From Clostridia bacterium (lineage in GTDB: Bacteria; Bacillota; Clostridia; Oscillospirales; CAG-272), in NCBI GenBank assembly GCA_017428635.1, contig JAFRQK010000051.1, forward strand, positions 1-64,000: a stretch of 64,000 nt of DNA, written 5' to 3'. How positions within the stretch are numbered: the stretch's first letter is position 1; every line of letters starts with the position of its first letter. The notes beneath the pieces were generated by a model. It worked only from the letters and a program-made list of their open reading frames with translations, had not been told where the DNA came from and searched no databases. This document shows, one piece after another, positions 55,959-64,000 of the stretch. Position numbers and translations under genes: made by a program.

Positions 55959-57260
55959 ATGATCATTTCGGAAAAGATCAGAAACACGGCGAAAGACGCG
56001 GAGCGCGAAATGCGCGATCTGTTCGCCGATATCGACAGGATAGCGGAGGAAAACACCGAGCGCGTGCTCGACGCGTTCCGCGAGGAGCAGATCTCGGAGA
56101 GCCATTTCACCCCGAGCACCGGATACGGATACGGGGACCGAGGCAGAAACGCGATCGACGCCGTGGCGGCGAGGATCTTCCGCGCGGGGGCGGGTTTTAT
56201 GCGCTCCTCCGTCATTTCGGGGACCCACGCGCTGACCGTCGGTCTTTTCGGTCTGCTCCGCCCCTACGACACGCTTCTCTCCGTGACCGGCAAACCGTAC
56301 GACACTCTCGAAGAGGTGATCGGCGCGGGAAAAGAGGGTCCGGGCGACGGATCTCTGTCTGATTTCGGAGTGAATTACGAAGAGATCCCGATGGCGGACG
56401 GCGGGATCGACGTCGCCGCCGTGAAAGAGCGGGTCGCGCGCTCAGGCGGAGAAATCAAAGCGGTTTTCATACAGCGTTCCAAGGGATATCTCTCCCGACC
56501 GACGCTGACCGTCAGGCAGATAAGAAAAACCGCGTACGAGGTCAAAAAAACGGCGGAGGAGCGCGGGATCGCGGCGCCGTTCGTCGTAGTCGACAACTGT
56601 TACGGAGAGTTCACCGAGACGGAAGAGCCGTGCTTCGACCCCGGCGTCGGGGGAGAGGCGGGCGTCGACCTCGTCATCGGATCGCTCATTAAGAATCCCG
56701 GAGGCGGGATGGCGGACACGGGCGGATATCTGATCGGTACGCCCCGAGCCGTCGAGCTCGCGGGGTACCGTCTATGCTGTCCGGGCGTGGGGCTCGACGC
56801 GGGTGCATCGCTCGGCCAGAACAGAAATATACTTAAAGGACTGTTTTACGCGCCGCACACCGTCGCGCAGGCGATGAAGACCGCGCACCTCGCCGCGTAC
56901 GTTTTCTCCGCGCTCGGATTTCCGGTCGATCCCGGACCGTTCGACAGGAGAAGCGACATAATCCAGACGGTGCGGCTCGGGACGCCCGAGGGTCTCGTCG
57001 GATTCTGCCGCGGCATCCAGTCCGCGTCGCCGATAGACTCGCACGTCGCTCCCGAACCGTGGGACATGCCCGGTTATTCCGATCCCGTCGTCATGGCGGC
57101 GGGTGCGTTCGTGAACGGATCCTCGATCGAGTTGTCCGCGGACGGTCCGATGAGAGAGCCGTACACGGCTTTCCTTCAGGGCGGTCTGACGTACGAAAGC
57201 GGGAAACTCGGTATTCTCAGAGCGGCGCAGTGCGTCCTCGATAACAAGGGATCGAGGTGA
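55959..57260 (+). CDS. PF06838-type PLP enzyme (methionine gamma-lyase/aluminium resistance family)
   Basis: A 433-residue PLP-dependent enzyme. HFTPSTGYGYGDRGRNAID and SHALTVG-like SGTHALTVGLFG are family blocks, VVDNCYGEFTE supplies the PLP-binding Asp, and GSLIKNPGGGMADTGGYL carries the Schiff-base lysine. Members are labelled aluminium resistance proteins or methionine gamma-lyases (B. subtilis YnbB) and are widespread in Bacillota; the reaction is poorly defined. GGAGGG before ATG 55959 fits. The gene lies 22 bp after the PHP gene and 4 bp before mntP, so all three are probably one operon. Confidence 0.93.
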   Translation: MIISEKIRNTAKDAEREMRDLFADIDRIAEENTERVLDAFREEQISESHFTPSTGYGYGDRGRNAIDAVAARIFRAGAGFMRSSVISGTHALTVGLFGLLRPYDTLLSVTGKPYDTLEEVIGAGKEGPGDGSLSDFGVNYEEIPMADGGIDVAAVKERVARSGGEIKAVFIQRSKGYLSRPTLTVRQIRKTAYEVKKTAEERGIAAPFVVVDNCYGEFTETEEPCFDPGVGGEAGVDLVIGSLIKNPGGGMADTGGYLIGTPRAVELAGYRLCCPGVGLDAGASLGQNRNILKGLFYAPHTVAQAMKTAHLAAYVFSALGFPVDPGPFDRRSDIIQTVRLGTPEGLVGFCRGIQSASPIDSHVAPEPWDMPGYSDPVVMAAGAFVNGSSIELSADGPMREPYTAFLQGGLTYESGKLGILRAAQCVLDNKGSR

Positions 57261-57264
57261 GGGA

Positions 57265-57831
57265 ATGAGTATAATTGAACTGCTGATCCTCGCCGTGAGC
57301 CTTTCCGCCGACGCATTCGCCGTGTCTGTATGCAAAGGGCTCGCGATGGGGAAGATAAAATTCTCCCGCGCGCTGATCGTCGGACTTTGGTTCGGCACTT
57401 TTCAGGCGCTTATGCCGACGGTCGGGTATTTTCTCGGCACGGCGATCGGCGGGGTGATCGGACGGTACGGATTTATCGTTGCGTTCGTGATCCTGACCGC
57501 GATCGGCGTCAAAATGATCGTCGACGCGATCAGGGGATCGGAAGAAAAAGCAGACGGAGAACTCAACGTCAAAGAAATGCTTCTTCTCGCCGTGGCGACG
57601 AGTATCGACGCTCTCGCTGCAGGCGTATCGATGGCGCTCGTCGAGGTGAACATAGCCCTGTCCGCCGCCGTTATAGGCGTAACGACGCTCGTCCTGTCGG
57701 CGGGCGGCGTGTACGTCGGCGGGTTGTTCGGCGATAAGTTTGAAAAGCCCGCGAGGATCGTCGGAGGCGGTGCGCTCGTCGCGCTCGCGATAAAAATCCT
57801 GATCGAAGGAATTTTGAAAACGGGGCAATGA
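57265..57831 (+). CDS. mntP: Manganese efflux pump MntP
   Basis: A 188-residue protein with six membrane segments in two related halves. AVSLSADAFAVSVCKGLAMG and AVATSIDALAAGVSMALV are the duplicated metal-binding motifs with their aspartates, and GTFQALMPTVGYFLG is typical. MntP exports Mn2+. No yybP-ykoY manganese riboswitch is seen upstream, since it is 4 bp after the PLP enzyme gene. The 3' end of the gene is duplicated together with its terminator (57811-57930). Confidence 0.95.
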   Translation: MSIIELLILAVSLSADAFAVSVCKGLAMGKIKFSRALIVGLWFGTFQALMPTVGYFLGTAIGGVIGRYGFIVAFVILTAIGVKMIVDAIRGSEEKADGELNVKEMLLLAVATSIDALAAGVSMALVEVNIALSAAVIGVTTLVLSAGGVYVGGLFGDKFEKPARIVGGGALVALAIKILIEGILKTGQ

Positions 57832-57930
57832 AGAAAGCCGGTCATTTGTAGTGACCGGCTTAAAATACGTCTTTTGGAAAGCGGGACAATGAAGAAAGCC
57901 GGCCATTTACAGTGACCGGCTATTTTTTTG
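57811..57930 (+). terminator. Tandemly duplicated terminator and mntP 3' end
   Basis: Two copies of a roughly 50-bp unit lie about 60 bp apart (57811-57860 and 57871-57921). Each has the last codons of mntP and an AGCCGG..CCGGCT stem: AGCCGGTCA/TGACCGGCT at 57836-57860 and AGCCGGCCA/TGACCGGCT at 57897-57921. Only the second is followed by a long T-run (57923-57929). One single-base indel and several substitutions separate the copies. Confidence 0.82.
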
Positions 57931-57944
57931 TTTTTGAAAAAGCG

Positions 57945-59783
57945 TTATCTTCCGGACAGGATCCTGCGCGCGATCGCGTCGGAAGTGAATCCGTATTTGT
58001 CGAGCAGAAAATCGAGATCGCCGTGCGGCGGGAACTCGTCTTCTATCGCGCTGATAACGGCGCGCCCTTTATATCCGGCGGCCTCAAGATATGCCGCCGC
58101 CGATTCGGAAAAGCCGCCCCTTCTTATACCTTCTTCTATGAAGAAAACCTCTTTCGCTCCGTGAACGGCGTCGAGAAGCGCGCCTCCGTCAAGGGGCGCG
58201 ATCTTCGTGAACCGCACGACGCCTACCCGCATTACCGGAGCGAGAAGATCCGCCGCGTCGTACGCCCGGGCGGTAACCCTGCCGTAAGTGACGATCATTA
58301 CATCGGCTTCCGGATTGAAAACGGAAAGGCCGGACTCCGTCCTGATGAATCTGTCTCTCGGGTATTCGATCTCTCTTCCCTTCGGATACCGTATCACGCG
58401 AGGGCCGTTCTTCTCACACTGCCCCGCGATAAGTTCCGACAGTTCTTCGCGGGAGTCGGGCGAGAGGACGGTAACTCCGGGAACGGACGAGAAAAGCGCC
58501 ACGTCGAAAATACCCTGATGGGTTGCGCCGTCTCCGGGGACCAGCCCCGCGTGAGAGAGCAGAAACGTGACGGGGAGGGACTGAAGCGACGAATCCTCGA
58601 GCACCTGATCGAAGATCCTCTGCGCAAACGTGGAGTAGATCGCGCAGAACGGTCTCATCCCTCCGAGCGCGAGACCGCCGGAAAACGACGCCGCGTGTTC
58701 CTCCGCTATCCCTACGTCGAAAAACCTCTCCGGAAATCTTTTGCCGAACTCCGCCGTGCCCGTTCCTTCGGGCATCGCCGCGGTAACTGCGACGACTTTT
58801 TCGTCCGCCTCTCCGAGTTTCAGAAGCGCGCCCGATACGGCGGCGCAAAACGTCGAGGGGTCTTTTTCCGTCCCGCGTTCGGGGTCGAATGGAGTGACGA
58901 AGTGATAGGCGTCGGGTTCCGCTTCCGCGGGCGGATATCCGAGCCCTTTTTTCGTTTTCAGGTGTACGAGAACGACCTCGTCCCGTGTCTTGGCCTCCTC
59001 GAGGACGGAGATTACCTTGGAAACGTCGTTTCCGTCGACGGGACCGAGGTATTCGATCCCGAGCGCCTCGAACATGTTGGTGTTGAGGAAAAGCCGTTTC
59101 ACGGACTCCTTGACGCGGCGCGCGCCTCTGACGAGCGCTCGGCCGATCAGCGGGATCCGTGAGAAAAACCGTTTCAGACCGCATTTGAACGCGAAATAGC
59201 GCTCGCTCGTCCTGATACGGGACAGATGCTTTGAAAAACCGCCGACCGCTTCGGAGATCAGCATACCGTTATCGTTGAGGATTATGATAAGGCGAAGGCC
59301 CTTCGCCGCGCAGTTGTTGAGCGCCTCGTAGACCATACCGTTCGTGAAAGATCCGTCTCCCGAGATCGCGACCGTGTACGTTTCATCCCCGCGGAGTTTC
59401 TTCGAGGTGGCGACGCCGAGCGCCTCCGAAACGGCGGGTCCGCTGTGGCCGGCGGTCACGGAGTCGTATTCGCTCTCGTTTTTGTTCGTAAAGCCGGATA
59501 CGGACCCGGGCGCGCGAAGCGTCTCAAACTCCGCCCCCCGTCCGGTGATCAGCTTGTGCGTATAGCACTGGTGGCCCACGTCAAAGATAAGCGTGTCTTC
59601 CGGCGCGGAAAAGACCCGGTGAACGGCGAGCGTCAACTCTACCGATCCGAGATTCGGCGACAGATGGCCGCCCCGTTTCGAGACGGTCTTTATTATTTTT
59701 TCTCTTATCTCCTCCGCAAGGGCGGGAAGATCCGCCTCGGGCAGCGCCTTAAGATCGGCGGGGGAGTTTACGTTTTCAAGCAT
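57945..59783 (-). CDS. dxs: 1-deoxy-D-xylulose-5-phosphate synthase
   Basis: Dxs condenses pyruvate and glyceraldehyde 3-phosphate to start the MEP isoprenoid pathway, which also feeds undecaprenyl carrier synthesis. The protein has 612 residues, normal for the family. GGHLSPNLGSVELTLAVHRV, DVGHQCYTHKL, the thiamine site GDGSFTNGMVYEALNN, the conserved PVDGND, and the transketolase C-terminal parts with GLVPGDGATHQGIFD are present. I start at ATG 59783 (GAGGA upstream) rather than the alternative codon at 59801. It converges with mntP. Confidence 0.96.
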   Translation of the reverse strand: MLENVNSPADLKALPEADLPALAEEIREKIIKTVSKRGGHLSPNLGSVELTLAVHRVFSAPEDTLIFDVGHQCYTHKLITGRGAEFETLRAPGSVSGFTNKNESEYDSVTAGHSGPAVSEALGVATSKKLRGDETYTVAISGDGSFTNGMVYEALNNCAAKGLRLIIILNDNGMLISEAVGGFSKHLSRIRTSERYFAFKCGLKRFFSRIPLIGRALVRGARRVKESVKRLFLNTNMFEALGIEYLGPVDGNDVSKVISVLEEAKTRDEVVLVHLKTKKGLGYPPAEAEPDAYHFVTPFDPERGTEKDPSTFCAAVSGALLKLGEADEKVVAVTAAMPEGTGTAEFGKRFPERFFDVGIAEEHAASFSGGLALGGMRPFCAIYSTFAQRIFDQVLEDSSLQSLPVTFLLSHAGLVPGDGATHQGIFDVALFSSVPGVTVLSPDSREELSELIAGQCEKNGPRVIRYPKGREIEYPRDRFIRTESGLSVFNPEADVMIVTYGRVTARAYDAADLLAPVMRVGVVRFTKIAPLDGGALLDAVHGAKEVFFIEEGIRRGGFSESAAAYLEAAGYKGRAVISAIEDEFPPHGDLDFLLDKYGFTSDAIARRILSGR

Positions 59784-59843
59784 ATCGTTCCTCGCACTCA
59801 AAAACCGTCCCGGGGACGGGGTGCCGCCTCCGGGAGAAAAAAG

Positions 59844-61181
59844 TTATCCTTCGTTTTCGTTCGCCAGAGTGACGAATTTCGTGTACTGGCTGACGAAGCC
59901 GAGCGTAACCTTTCCGACTGCGCCGTGGCGGTTTTTCGCCACGATGACGTCCGCGGTGCTCTGGTTGTCTTTTTTGTCCTTGTAATACTCGTCTCGGTAC
60001 AGGAACAGAACGATATCCGCGTCCTGCTCTATCTGACCGGATTCGCGAAGGTCCGAAAGCATGGGCCTCTTGTCCGGCCTGCTCTCCGGGCTTCTCGAAA
60101 GCTGTGCGCAGCAAAGTACCGGCGCGCCTATCTCCTTGGCAAGCTGCTTGAGCCCGCGGGAGATCGCGCCGACCTCGTTCACACGGTTTTCCTGTTTTCT
60201 TCCGCCTTCGTCGGCGGAGATGAGCTGCAGATAGTCGACGACGACGAGAGCGGGATCCTTGACCCTTCTCATCTTCGCCCTTATCTGCCCTATCGATATT
60301 CCCGCGGTATCGTCGATCCTGATATCGAGGCGCGAAAGTTTTGCCGCAGCGTGGGCGATAGCCTTCCACTCCTCGGTTTCAAGTTTTCCGGATCTCATCT
60401 TGTAACTGTCTACGAGCGCCTCGCTCGAGAGCATTCTCGTCACGATCTGCTCCGCCGCCATTTCAAGCGAGAAGACACAAACCGGTTTGTTCGTTTTTTC
60501 AGCCACCGCGGTGGCGATGTTCATGGCGAACGCCGTTTTACCCATTGAGGGACGCGCGCCGACGAGAATGAGATCGCTGTCGAAAAGGCCGACGATAACG
60601 TTGTCCAGCGCGCTGAAACTCGAGGACGTCCCTTTCGACGCCTCGGGATTCTCGCTGACCTCTTCGAGATGCTTGTGGACCGATACGAGAAGATCTTTCA
60701 GCGGAACAAACGATTTGTTCGATCTCTCTTCCGCTATCGAATAGATCTTGCTCTCGGCGTATTCGACGAGTTTGTCCGCGCTGTCTTCGCCGAGATACGC
60801 CTTTTCGGATATGTCCTCGCCCGTCTCGATCAGGCGGCGCAATATCGCTTTTTCCCTGACGATCCGCGCGTAATCAACGGCGTTTGCCGCCGTCGGGACG
60901 ATCCCCGCGATCAGTTTGAGATAATCCTTACCCGTGTCGCCCTCGAATATGTCGCTCTTCTTGACCTCGTCGAGAAGCGTGACGATATCGATATTTTTGC
61001 TTTGCGAATACATCGACCGCATGATCGTGTAGAGTTCCGAGTGCTCTTCCTGATAAAAGTCGACGGGTTTCACGATCTCCGAGACCCTGTCGAGGCAGGA
61101 CGGGTCTATCATAACAGACGCTATGAGAGACTGTTCCGCTTCAAGGGAAAACGGGACCCGTCTTTGAAGTTCTCCGTTCAT
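59844..61181 (-). CDS. dnaB: Replicative DNA helicase DnaB
   Basis: The 445-residue hexameric fork helicase (DnaC in B. subtilis nomenclature). The N-terminal domain has VPFSLEAEQSLIASVMID, and the RecA-like domain has LILVGARPSMGKTAFAMN (Walker A), VCVFSLEMAAEQ, LVVVDYLQLIS (Walker B) and APVLCCAQLSRSPESR. It follows rplI by 24 bp. The order gdpP-rplI-dnaB is typical of Bacillota. Confidence 0.97.
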   Translation of the reverse strand: MNGELQRRVPFSLEAEQSLIASVMIDPSCLDRVSEIVKPVDFYQEEHSELYTIMRSMYSQSKNIDIVTLLDEVKKSDIFEGDTGKDYLKLIAGIVPTAANAVDYARIVREKAILRRLIETGEDISEKAYLGEDSADKLVEYAESKIYSIAEERSNKSFVPLKDLLVSVHKHLEEVSENPEASKGTSSSFSALDNVIVGLFDSDLILVGARPSMGKTAFAMNIATAVAEKTNKPVCVFSLEMAAEQIVTRMLSSEALVDSYKMRSGKLETEEWKAIAHAAAKLSRLDIRIDDTAGISIGQIRAKMRRVKDPALVVVDYLQLISADEGGRKQENRVNEVGAISRGLKQLAKEIGAPVLCCAQLSRSPESRPDKRPMLSDLRESGQIEQDADIVLFLYRDEYYKDKKDNQSTADVIVAKNRHGAVGKVTLGFVSQYTKFVTLANENEG

Positions 61182-61205
61182 TTCACTTGCCGTCCTTTTT
61201 CGCGG

Positions 61206-61658
61206 TTACGCGCCGGTAACGATAACGTTGACCGTACCCGAGACCTGAGGATGAAGTTTTACCGGTATCTCGTATTTGCCGAATTTCTTTATCGGTTCGT
61301 CGAGGTTGATCTTTCTTCTGTCAACGGTGATACCGTGCTCTTTTTCGAGCGCGTCGCCGATGTCCTTCGCCGTGACGGAGCCGAAGAGTTTTCCGCTTTC
61401 CGCCGAGCCCGCCTTCACTTTCAGCGTGACGACGACGCCCTCGAGTTTCTCCGCCGTTTCTTTCGCCTCAGCAAGCTCGACCGCCGCCTTGTGCGCCTTC
61501 GCGGCCTCGCGGTTTTTCACCTCGTTGAGAACGGAACCGGTCGCTTCCGCGGCTATCCCCTTGGGAATAAGGAAATTTCTGGCGTATCCGTCCGAGACCT
61601 CGACTATCTGGTCCTTCTTGCCTACGCTCTTCATATCTTTCATGAGTACGACTTTCAT
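61206..61658 (-). CDS. rplI: 50S ribosomal protein L9
   Basis: A 150-residue L9. [20 protein letters not shown] and [17 protein letters not shown] form the N-terminal rRNA-binding domain; the long connecting helix (about 40-75) and the C-terminal domain with [16 protein letters not shown] follow. It overlaps the gdpP stop by 4 bp. Confidence 0.97.
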   Translation of the reverse strand: MKVVLMKDMKSVGKKDQIVEVSDGYARNFLIPKGIAAEATGSVLNEVKNREAAKAHKAAVELAEAKETAEKLEGVVVTLKVKAGSAESGKLFGSVTAKDIGDALEKEHGITVDRRKINLDEPIKKFGKYEIPVKLHPQVSGTVNVIVTGA

Positions 61659-63724
61659 TGTTCTTTCTCGACTCCTTTCGCTTTTTCCTGCGCGACGGTT
61701 TCAATGCCGTCGAGATATTCGTCGATCGCCGCTTTCAGCTGTTCCTCCGCGTCCTCGGTACGGACTCCGTGAAGCTGCGTTCCGGCGGTATCGAAGTGAC
61801 CGCCTCCGCGGAGGCGCTCGAGGATAAGCTGAACGTTGATCTCTCCGGACGACCTCGCCGAAATGTGCACGGTGTCGCCGAGGCGTACGATCGCGAACGC
61901 CGCTTTAACGCCGCGAACTCCGATCAGACTGTCTGCGACCTTTGACGCCGTTATCTTATCGCCGCCTCCGCCGTCGGCCTCCGAGCAGACGGCTATCGCG
62001 ACGCATTGTCTGTATATCCTGACGCCCGACAGAAAACGGGCCTCTTTCACGAAACTGTCAAGTCCCGTCTTGAAGAGTTCCTGCACCGTCTCCGGCATGG
62101 CGCCGTTATCGTGAAGATAAAGGGCTGCCCCGTACGTTCTCGACCCGGTCGAACGCGTGAACTTTTTGGTATCGAGAATGATACCGGCGAGCATCAGTCC
62201 CGCCTCGCCCGCTCCGATGAATCCGGAGGGAAGCACCTGTTCCATCATCTCCGCGACGAGTTCGCACGCGCTGGACGATTTCGTTTCTATATACTCGACG
62301 ACCGGTTCTCTTTCGAACTCAGAGTGTTTCCTGTGGTGATCGATCACCGCGTAACTCTTCGGGATCGAAATGAGGTCCGGAGCTTCGGATATCGCGATAT
62401 TGTTGACGTCGGCGAGGATGACGAACGTATCCGTCCTCACGCCGTCCTGGGCTTCGGCGGGAGAAATGAAGAGTTTGCCTACGCCGTCGCCCACGCCGTC
62501 GTAGATCTCGCGGCACCGTTTGACGTTCACGTCCTCGGGATCGGCGACTATATGCGCTTCAACGCCGCAGAACTCCGCTATCTTCGAGAGGCCCACGCAG
62601 GCGCCGATACTGTCGTAGTCGGGGTATTTGTGACCCATGATGAGAACGCCGGACGAGCGCGAAATGTGCATGAGAAGTTCGTTTGAAACGACGCGGGAAC
62701 GGACGCCGCTGCGCTTCAGCGAAGCGCGCGACCTGCCGCCGAAATACTCGGTCGAGTCGTCGAGTTTCAGGACGACCTGATCTCCGCCTCGTCCGAGAGC
62801 CATGTCGATCGCGGCGCGCGCCGCTCTTTCCTTCTCGGAAAACTGTCCCGTGACGGAAGCGATACCGACGGAAACGGTGACGGGCAGTTTCTCCTCGCCC
62901 ACCCTGATATCGCGGATCCTGTCGAGCACGTCGAATTTTCTTTCGATATATCTCGCAAGATATCTCTTCTCAAAGACGAGAAGATATCTGTCTCTTTCGA
63001 ATTCCTTGATTATTCCCTTTACTTCAGCCGCCCATTCTCTCAGAAACTCGTCGATCTTTGTGGTCGCGGGGCGGAACGACTCGCTCTCGTACTGGATCAT
63101 CTCGGTCAGGTTGTCGATGAAAATATACGCTACGACGAGATCGCTCTCCTCTATCTGCGAGCGGAAAAGTTCGAGCTCGCCGGACAGTTCCTTCATTCTC
63201 ATCGCGGGGACGGCGGTGACGAGCAGATCCGCTCTTCCGTTTCTCACGACGTAAGACGAAGCGATGAAATACGAGTCGCCTATCTCGACGCCCATCCCGC
63301 TTTGAGAAGGCGCTTCTCTCAACTCTTCGACCGTGGCGCCGGTTATCTCGAAAACGGTCTTCCCGTACGGTTTTCTTCCGTCGGGCATGACGGCGGCGAG
63401 ACCTTCGTTGCACCAGACGACGGAACCGTCGTTTCTGCACAGGATCAGAACGGAATCCGCCTTGTCGATCCCGTCGAGAACGGTTCTTGTCAGCCCCGCT
63501 CTGTCCTCTCTGCCGCGGGCGCTTCCGGGTATCAGCCTCGGGATAAACAGTATCGCCGCCACCGCGACGACGTACGCCGCCGCAGTTACGGCGCCTACGC
63601 GCAGAGCGCCCCAGTGAAGTTTCGCCACTATGAGCGCGAAGCAGGCGATGAGCGCGACCGCGACGACCGCGCAAGCGACGAGCTGCCACGGTTTGATTAC
63701 TGATTTTCTCTTTCTATTGTTCAT
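61655..63724 (-). CDS. gdpP: Cyclic-di-AMP phosphodiesterase GdpP
   Basis: A 689-residue membrane protein: two N-terminal membrane segments (about 12-65), a PAS-like domain (about 80-170), a degenerate GGDEF domain (about 175-310), then DHH and DHHA1 domains. DHH-domain motifs [19 protein letters not shown] and [10 protein letters not shown] carry the Mn ligands, and GGGHFDTAG is the DHHA1 substrate loop. GdpP hydrolyses c-di-AMP to pApA and so affects osmolyte uptake and cell wall stress. It overlaps the DUF2232-like gene upstream by 11 bp. Confidence 0.95.
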   Translation of the reverse strand: MNNRKRKSVIKPWQLVACAVVAVALIACFALIVAKLHWGALRVGAVTAAAYVVAVAAILFIPRLIPGSARGREDRAGLTRTVLDGIDKADSVLILCRNDGSVVWCNEGLAAVMPDGRKPYGKTVFEITGATVEELREAPSQSGMGVEIGDSYFIASSYVVRNGRADLLVTAVPAMRMKELSGELELFRSQIEESDLVVAYIFIDNLTEMIQYESESFRPATTKIDEFLREWAAEVKGIIKEFERDRYLLVFEKRYLARYIERKFDVLDRIRDIRVGEEKLPVTVSVGIASVTGQFSEKERAARAAIDMALGRGGDQVVLKLDDSTEYFGGRSRASLKRSGVRSRVVSNELLMHISRSSGVLIMGHKYPDYDSIGACVGLSKIAEFCGVEAHIVADPEDVNVKRCREIYDGVGDGVGKLFISPAEAQDGVRTDTFVILADVNNIAISEAPDLISIPKSYAVIDHHRKHSEFEREPVVEYIETKSSSACELVAEMMEQVLPSGFIGAGEAGLMLAGIILDTKKFTRSTGSRTYGAALYLHDNGAMPETVQELFKTGLDSFVKEARFLSGVRIYRQCVAIAVCSEADGGGGDKITASKVADSLIGVRGVKAAFAIVRLGDTVHISARSSGEINVQLILERLRGGGHFDTAGTQLHGVRTEDAEEQLKAAIDEYLDGIETVAQEKAKGVEKEQ

Positions 63725-64000
63725 TGTCTTCAGATCCTTTATCTTTTACCGACTTCAGCGACCGGAACGCGCCGACGTACGAAAGCAGCGGTATCAATAT
63801 CGAGATCAGCAGCGAAGCGACCGTTCCTCCGAAGAACACCGTCGCCGCAGCCGCGGCGATCAGGATCGCTATGAACCTGCCGCCCGTCCTTCGCGCTCTC
63901 GCAGAGCGAACCAGACTTTTTATTCCTACGACGAAGAAGATCGCCATCATGACGTAATCGACGTTCAGTATGACGTACGACCACGGGGCGGGAATGAAGC
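63714..64000 (-). CDS. C-terminal part of a DUF2232 (YybS)-like membrane protein
   Basis: The last 94 or so residues of a gene that continues beyond the right edge of the window. PWSYVILNVDYVMMAIFFVV is hydrophobic, an Arg-rich loop (ARARRTGGR) follows, then two further membrane segments and a polar tail. In Bacillota the gene before gdpP is usually yybS (DUF2232), and the layout agrees. The frame is open through the edge, so the start is not in this window. Identification depends mostly on position. Confidence 0.6.
   Translation of the reverse strand, partial: FIPAPWSYVILNVDYVMMAIFFVVGIKSLVRSARARRTGGRFIAILIAAAAATVFFGGTVASLLISILIPLLSYVGAFRSLKSVKDKGSEDNEQ

Noticed and set aside
57230..57270. 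A manganese riboswitch in front of mntP
   Set aside because: mntP starts 4 bp after the upstream gene, leaving no room for the element.

Overview
The window looks like chromosomal DNA of a Gram-positive anaerobe of class Clostridia (Bacillota), probably an uncultured gut-type lineage near Oscillospirales or Christensenellales. Three things point there: the DUF2232-like/gdpP/rplI/dnaB run, rnj with a U32 peptidase and uppP, and an AbrB-type regulator, LexA-type SOS boxes of Gram-positive form, SASPIT-free but typical Firmicute sigma-A promoters with 16-17 base spacers and strong Shine-Dalgarno sites. The three tRNA genes carry no encoded CCA. The lineage call is inference; base composition is moderately GC-rich with strong avoidance of A/T third positions in long genes, which also creates many long antisense open frames that I did not annotate.

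Layout. 1-560: tail of a tRNA cluster (Phe, Gly, Cys), then a gene-free stretch of stacked stem-loops. 618-4341: a SanA/YdcF-like protein, glucuronate isomerase (uxaC) and a proline/sodium symporter (putP). 4443-19575 (minus strand): a cell-surface polysaccharide locus in two transcription units. The upstream unit (19575 to 14580) has a frameshifted hexapeptide acetyltransferase, three GT4 glycosyltransferases and a TupA-like ATP-grasp. The downstream unit starts with alanine dehydrogenase (ald) and alanine racemase (alr) and continues with a second TupA-like ATP-grasp, a Wzy-like polymerase, a Wzx-like flippase, a PF14907-type nucleotidyltransferase and an 811-residue fusion of a sugar nucleotidyltransferase to a galactokinase-like GHMP kinase. 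19762-22209: a polar amino acid ABC importer. 22466-23308: a BspA-type LRR lipoprotein.

23566-34490 (plus strand) is the most unusual part: one promoter followed by ten tightly packed genes: acyl-ligase fused to a carrier domain, two PlsC acyltransferases, a second acyl-ligase, a free acyl carrier protein, an LRAT-like domain fused to a 4'-phosphopantetheinyl transferase, an alpha/beta hydrolase, a DegV/FakB fatty-acid-binding protein, a MelB/GPH-type MFS transporter and a FakA-type DAK2 kinase. Together they read as a self-contained fatty-acid activation and acyl-transfer pathway, possibly for an atypical membrane lipid or acylated product. A 347-bp structured element with terminal inverted repeats and TA flanks sits directly after fakA.

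34850-38299: alpha/beta hydrolases and three related small membrane proteins (two with zinc ribbons). 38288-42065 (minus): rnj, U32 peptidase, uppP, preceded by a candidate structured RNA. 42404-50976: small membrane proteins, an AbrB-type regulator, DUF1934, ThuA-like protein, a YifB/ComM ATPase, three tandem M42 peptidase paralogues (one lacking all its metal ligands) and murD. 51217-57831: MazF toxin without visible antitoxin, an aldo/keto reductase, YitT, hibernation factor hpf, a small LexA-controlled regulator, a PHP phosphatase, a PF06838 aluminium-resistance/methionine-gamma-lyase-type enzyme and mntP. 57945-64000 (minus): dxs, then dnaB, rplI, gdpP and the end of a DUF2232-like membrane protein cut by the window edge.

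Three promoters (for ald, the acetyltransferase and the ABC importer) share an element in which the -35 hexamer is built from the 3' arm of a GCAACC/GGTTGC inverted repeat plus its T tract. All identifications rest on reading the sequence; no searches were run.
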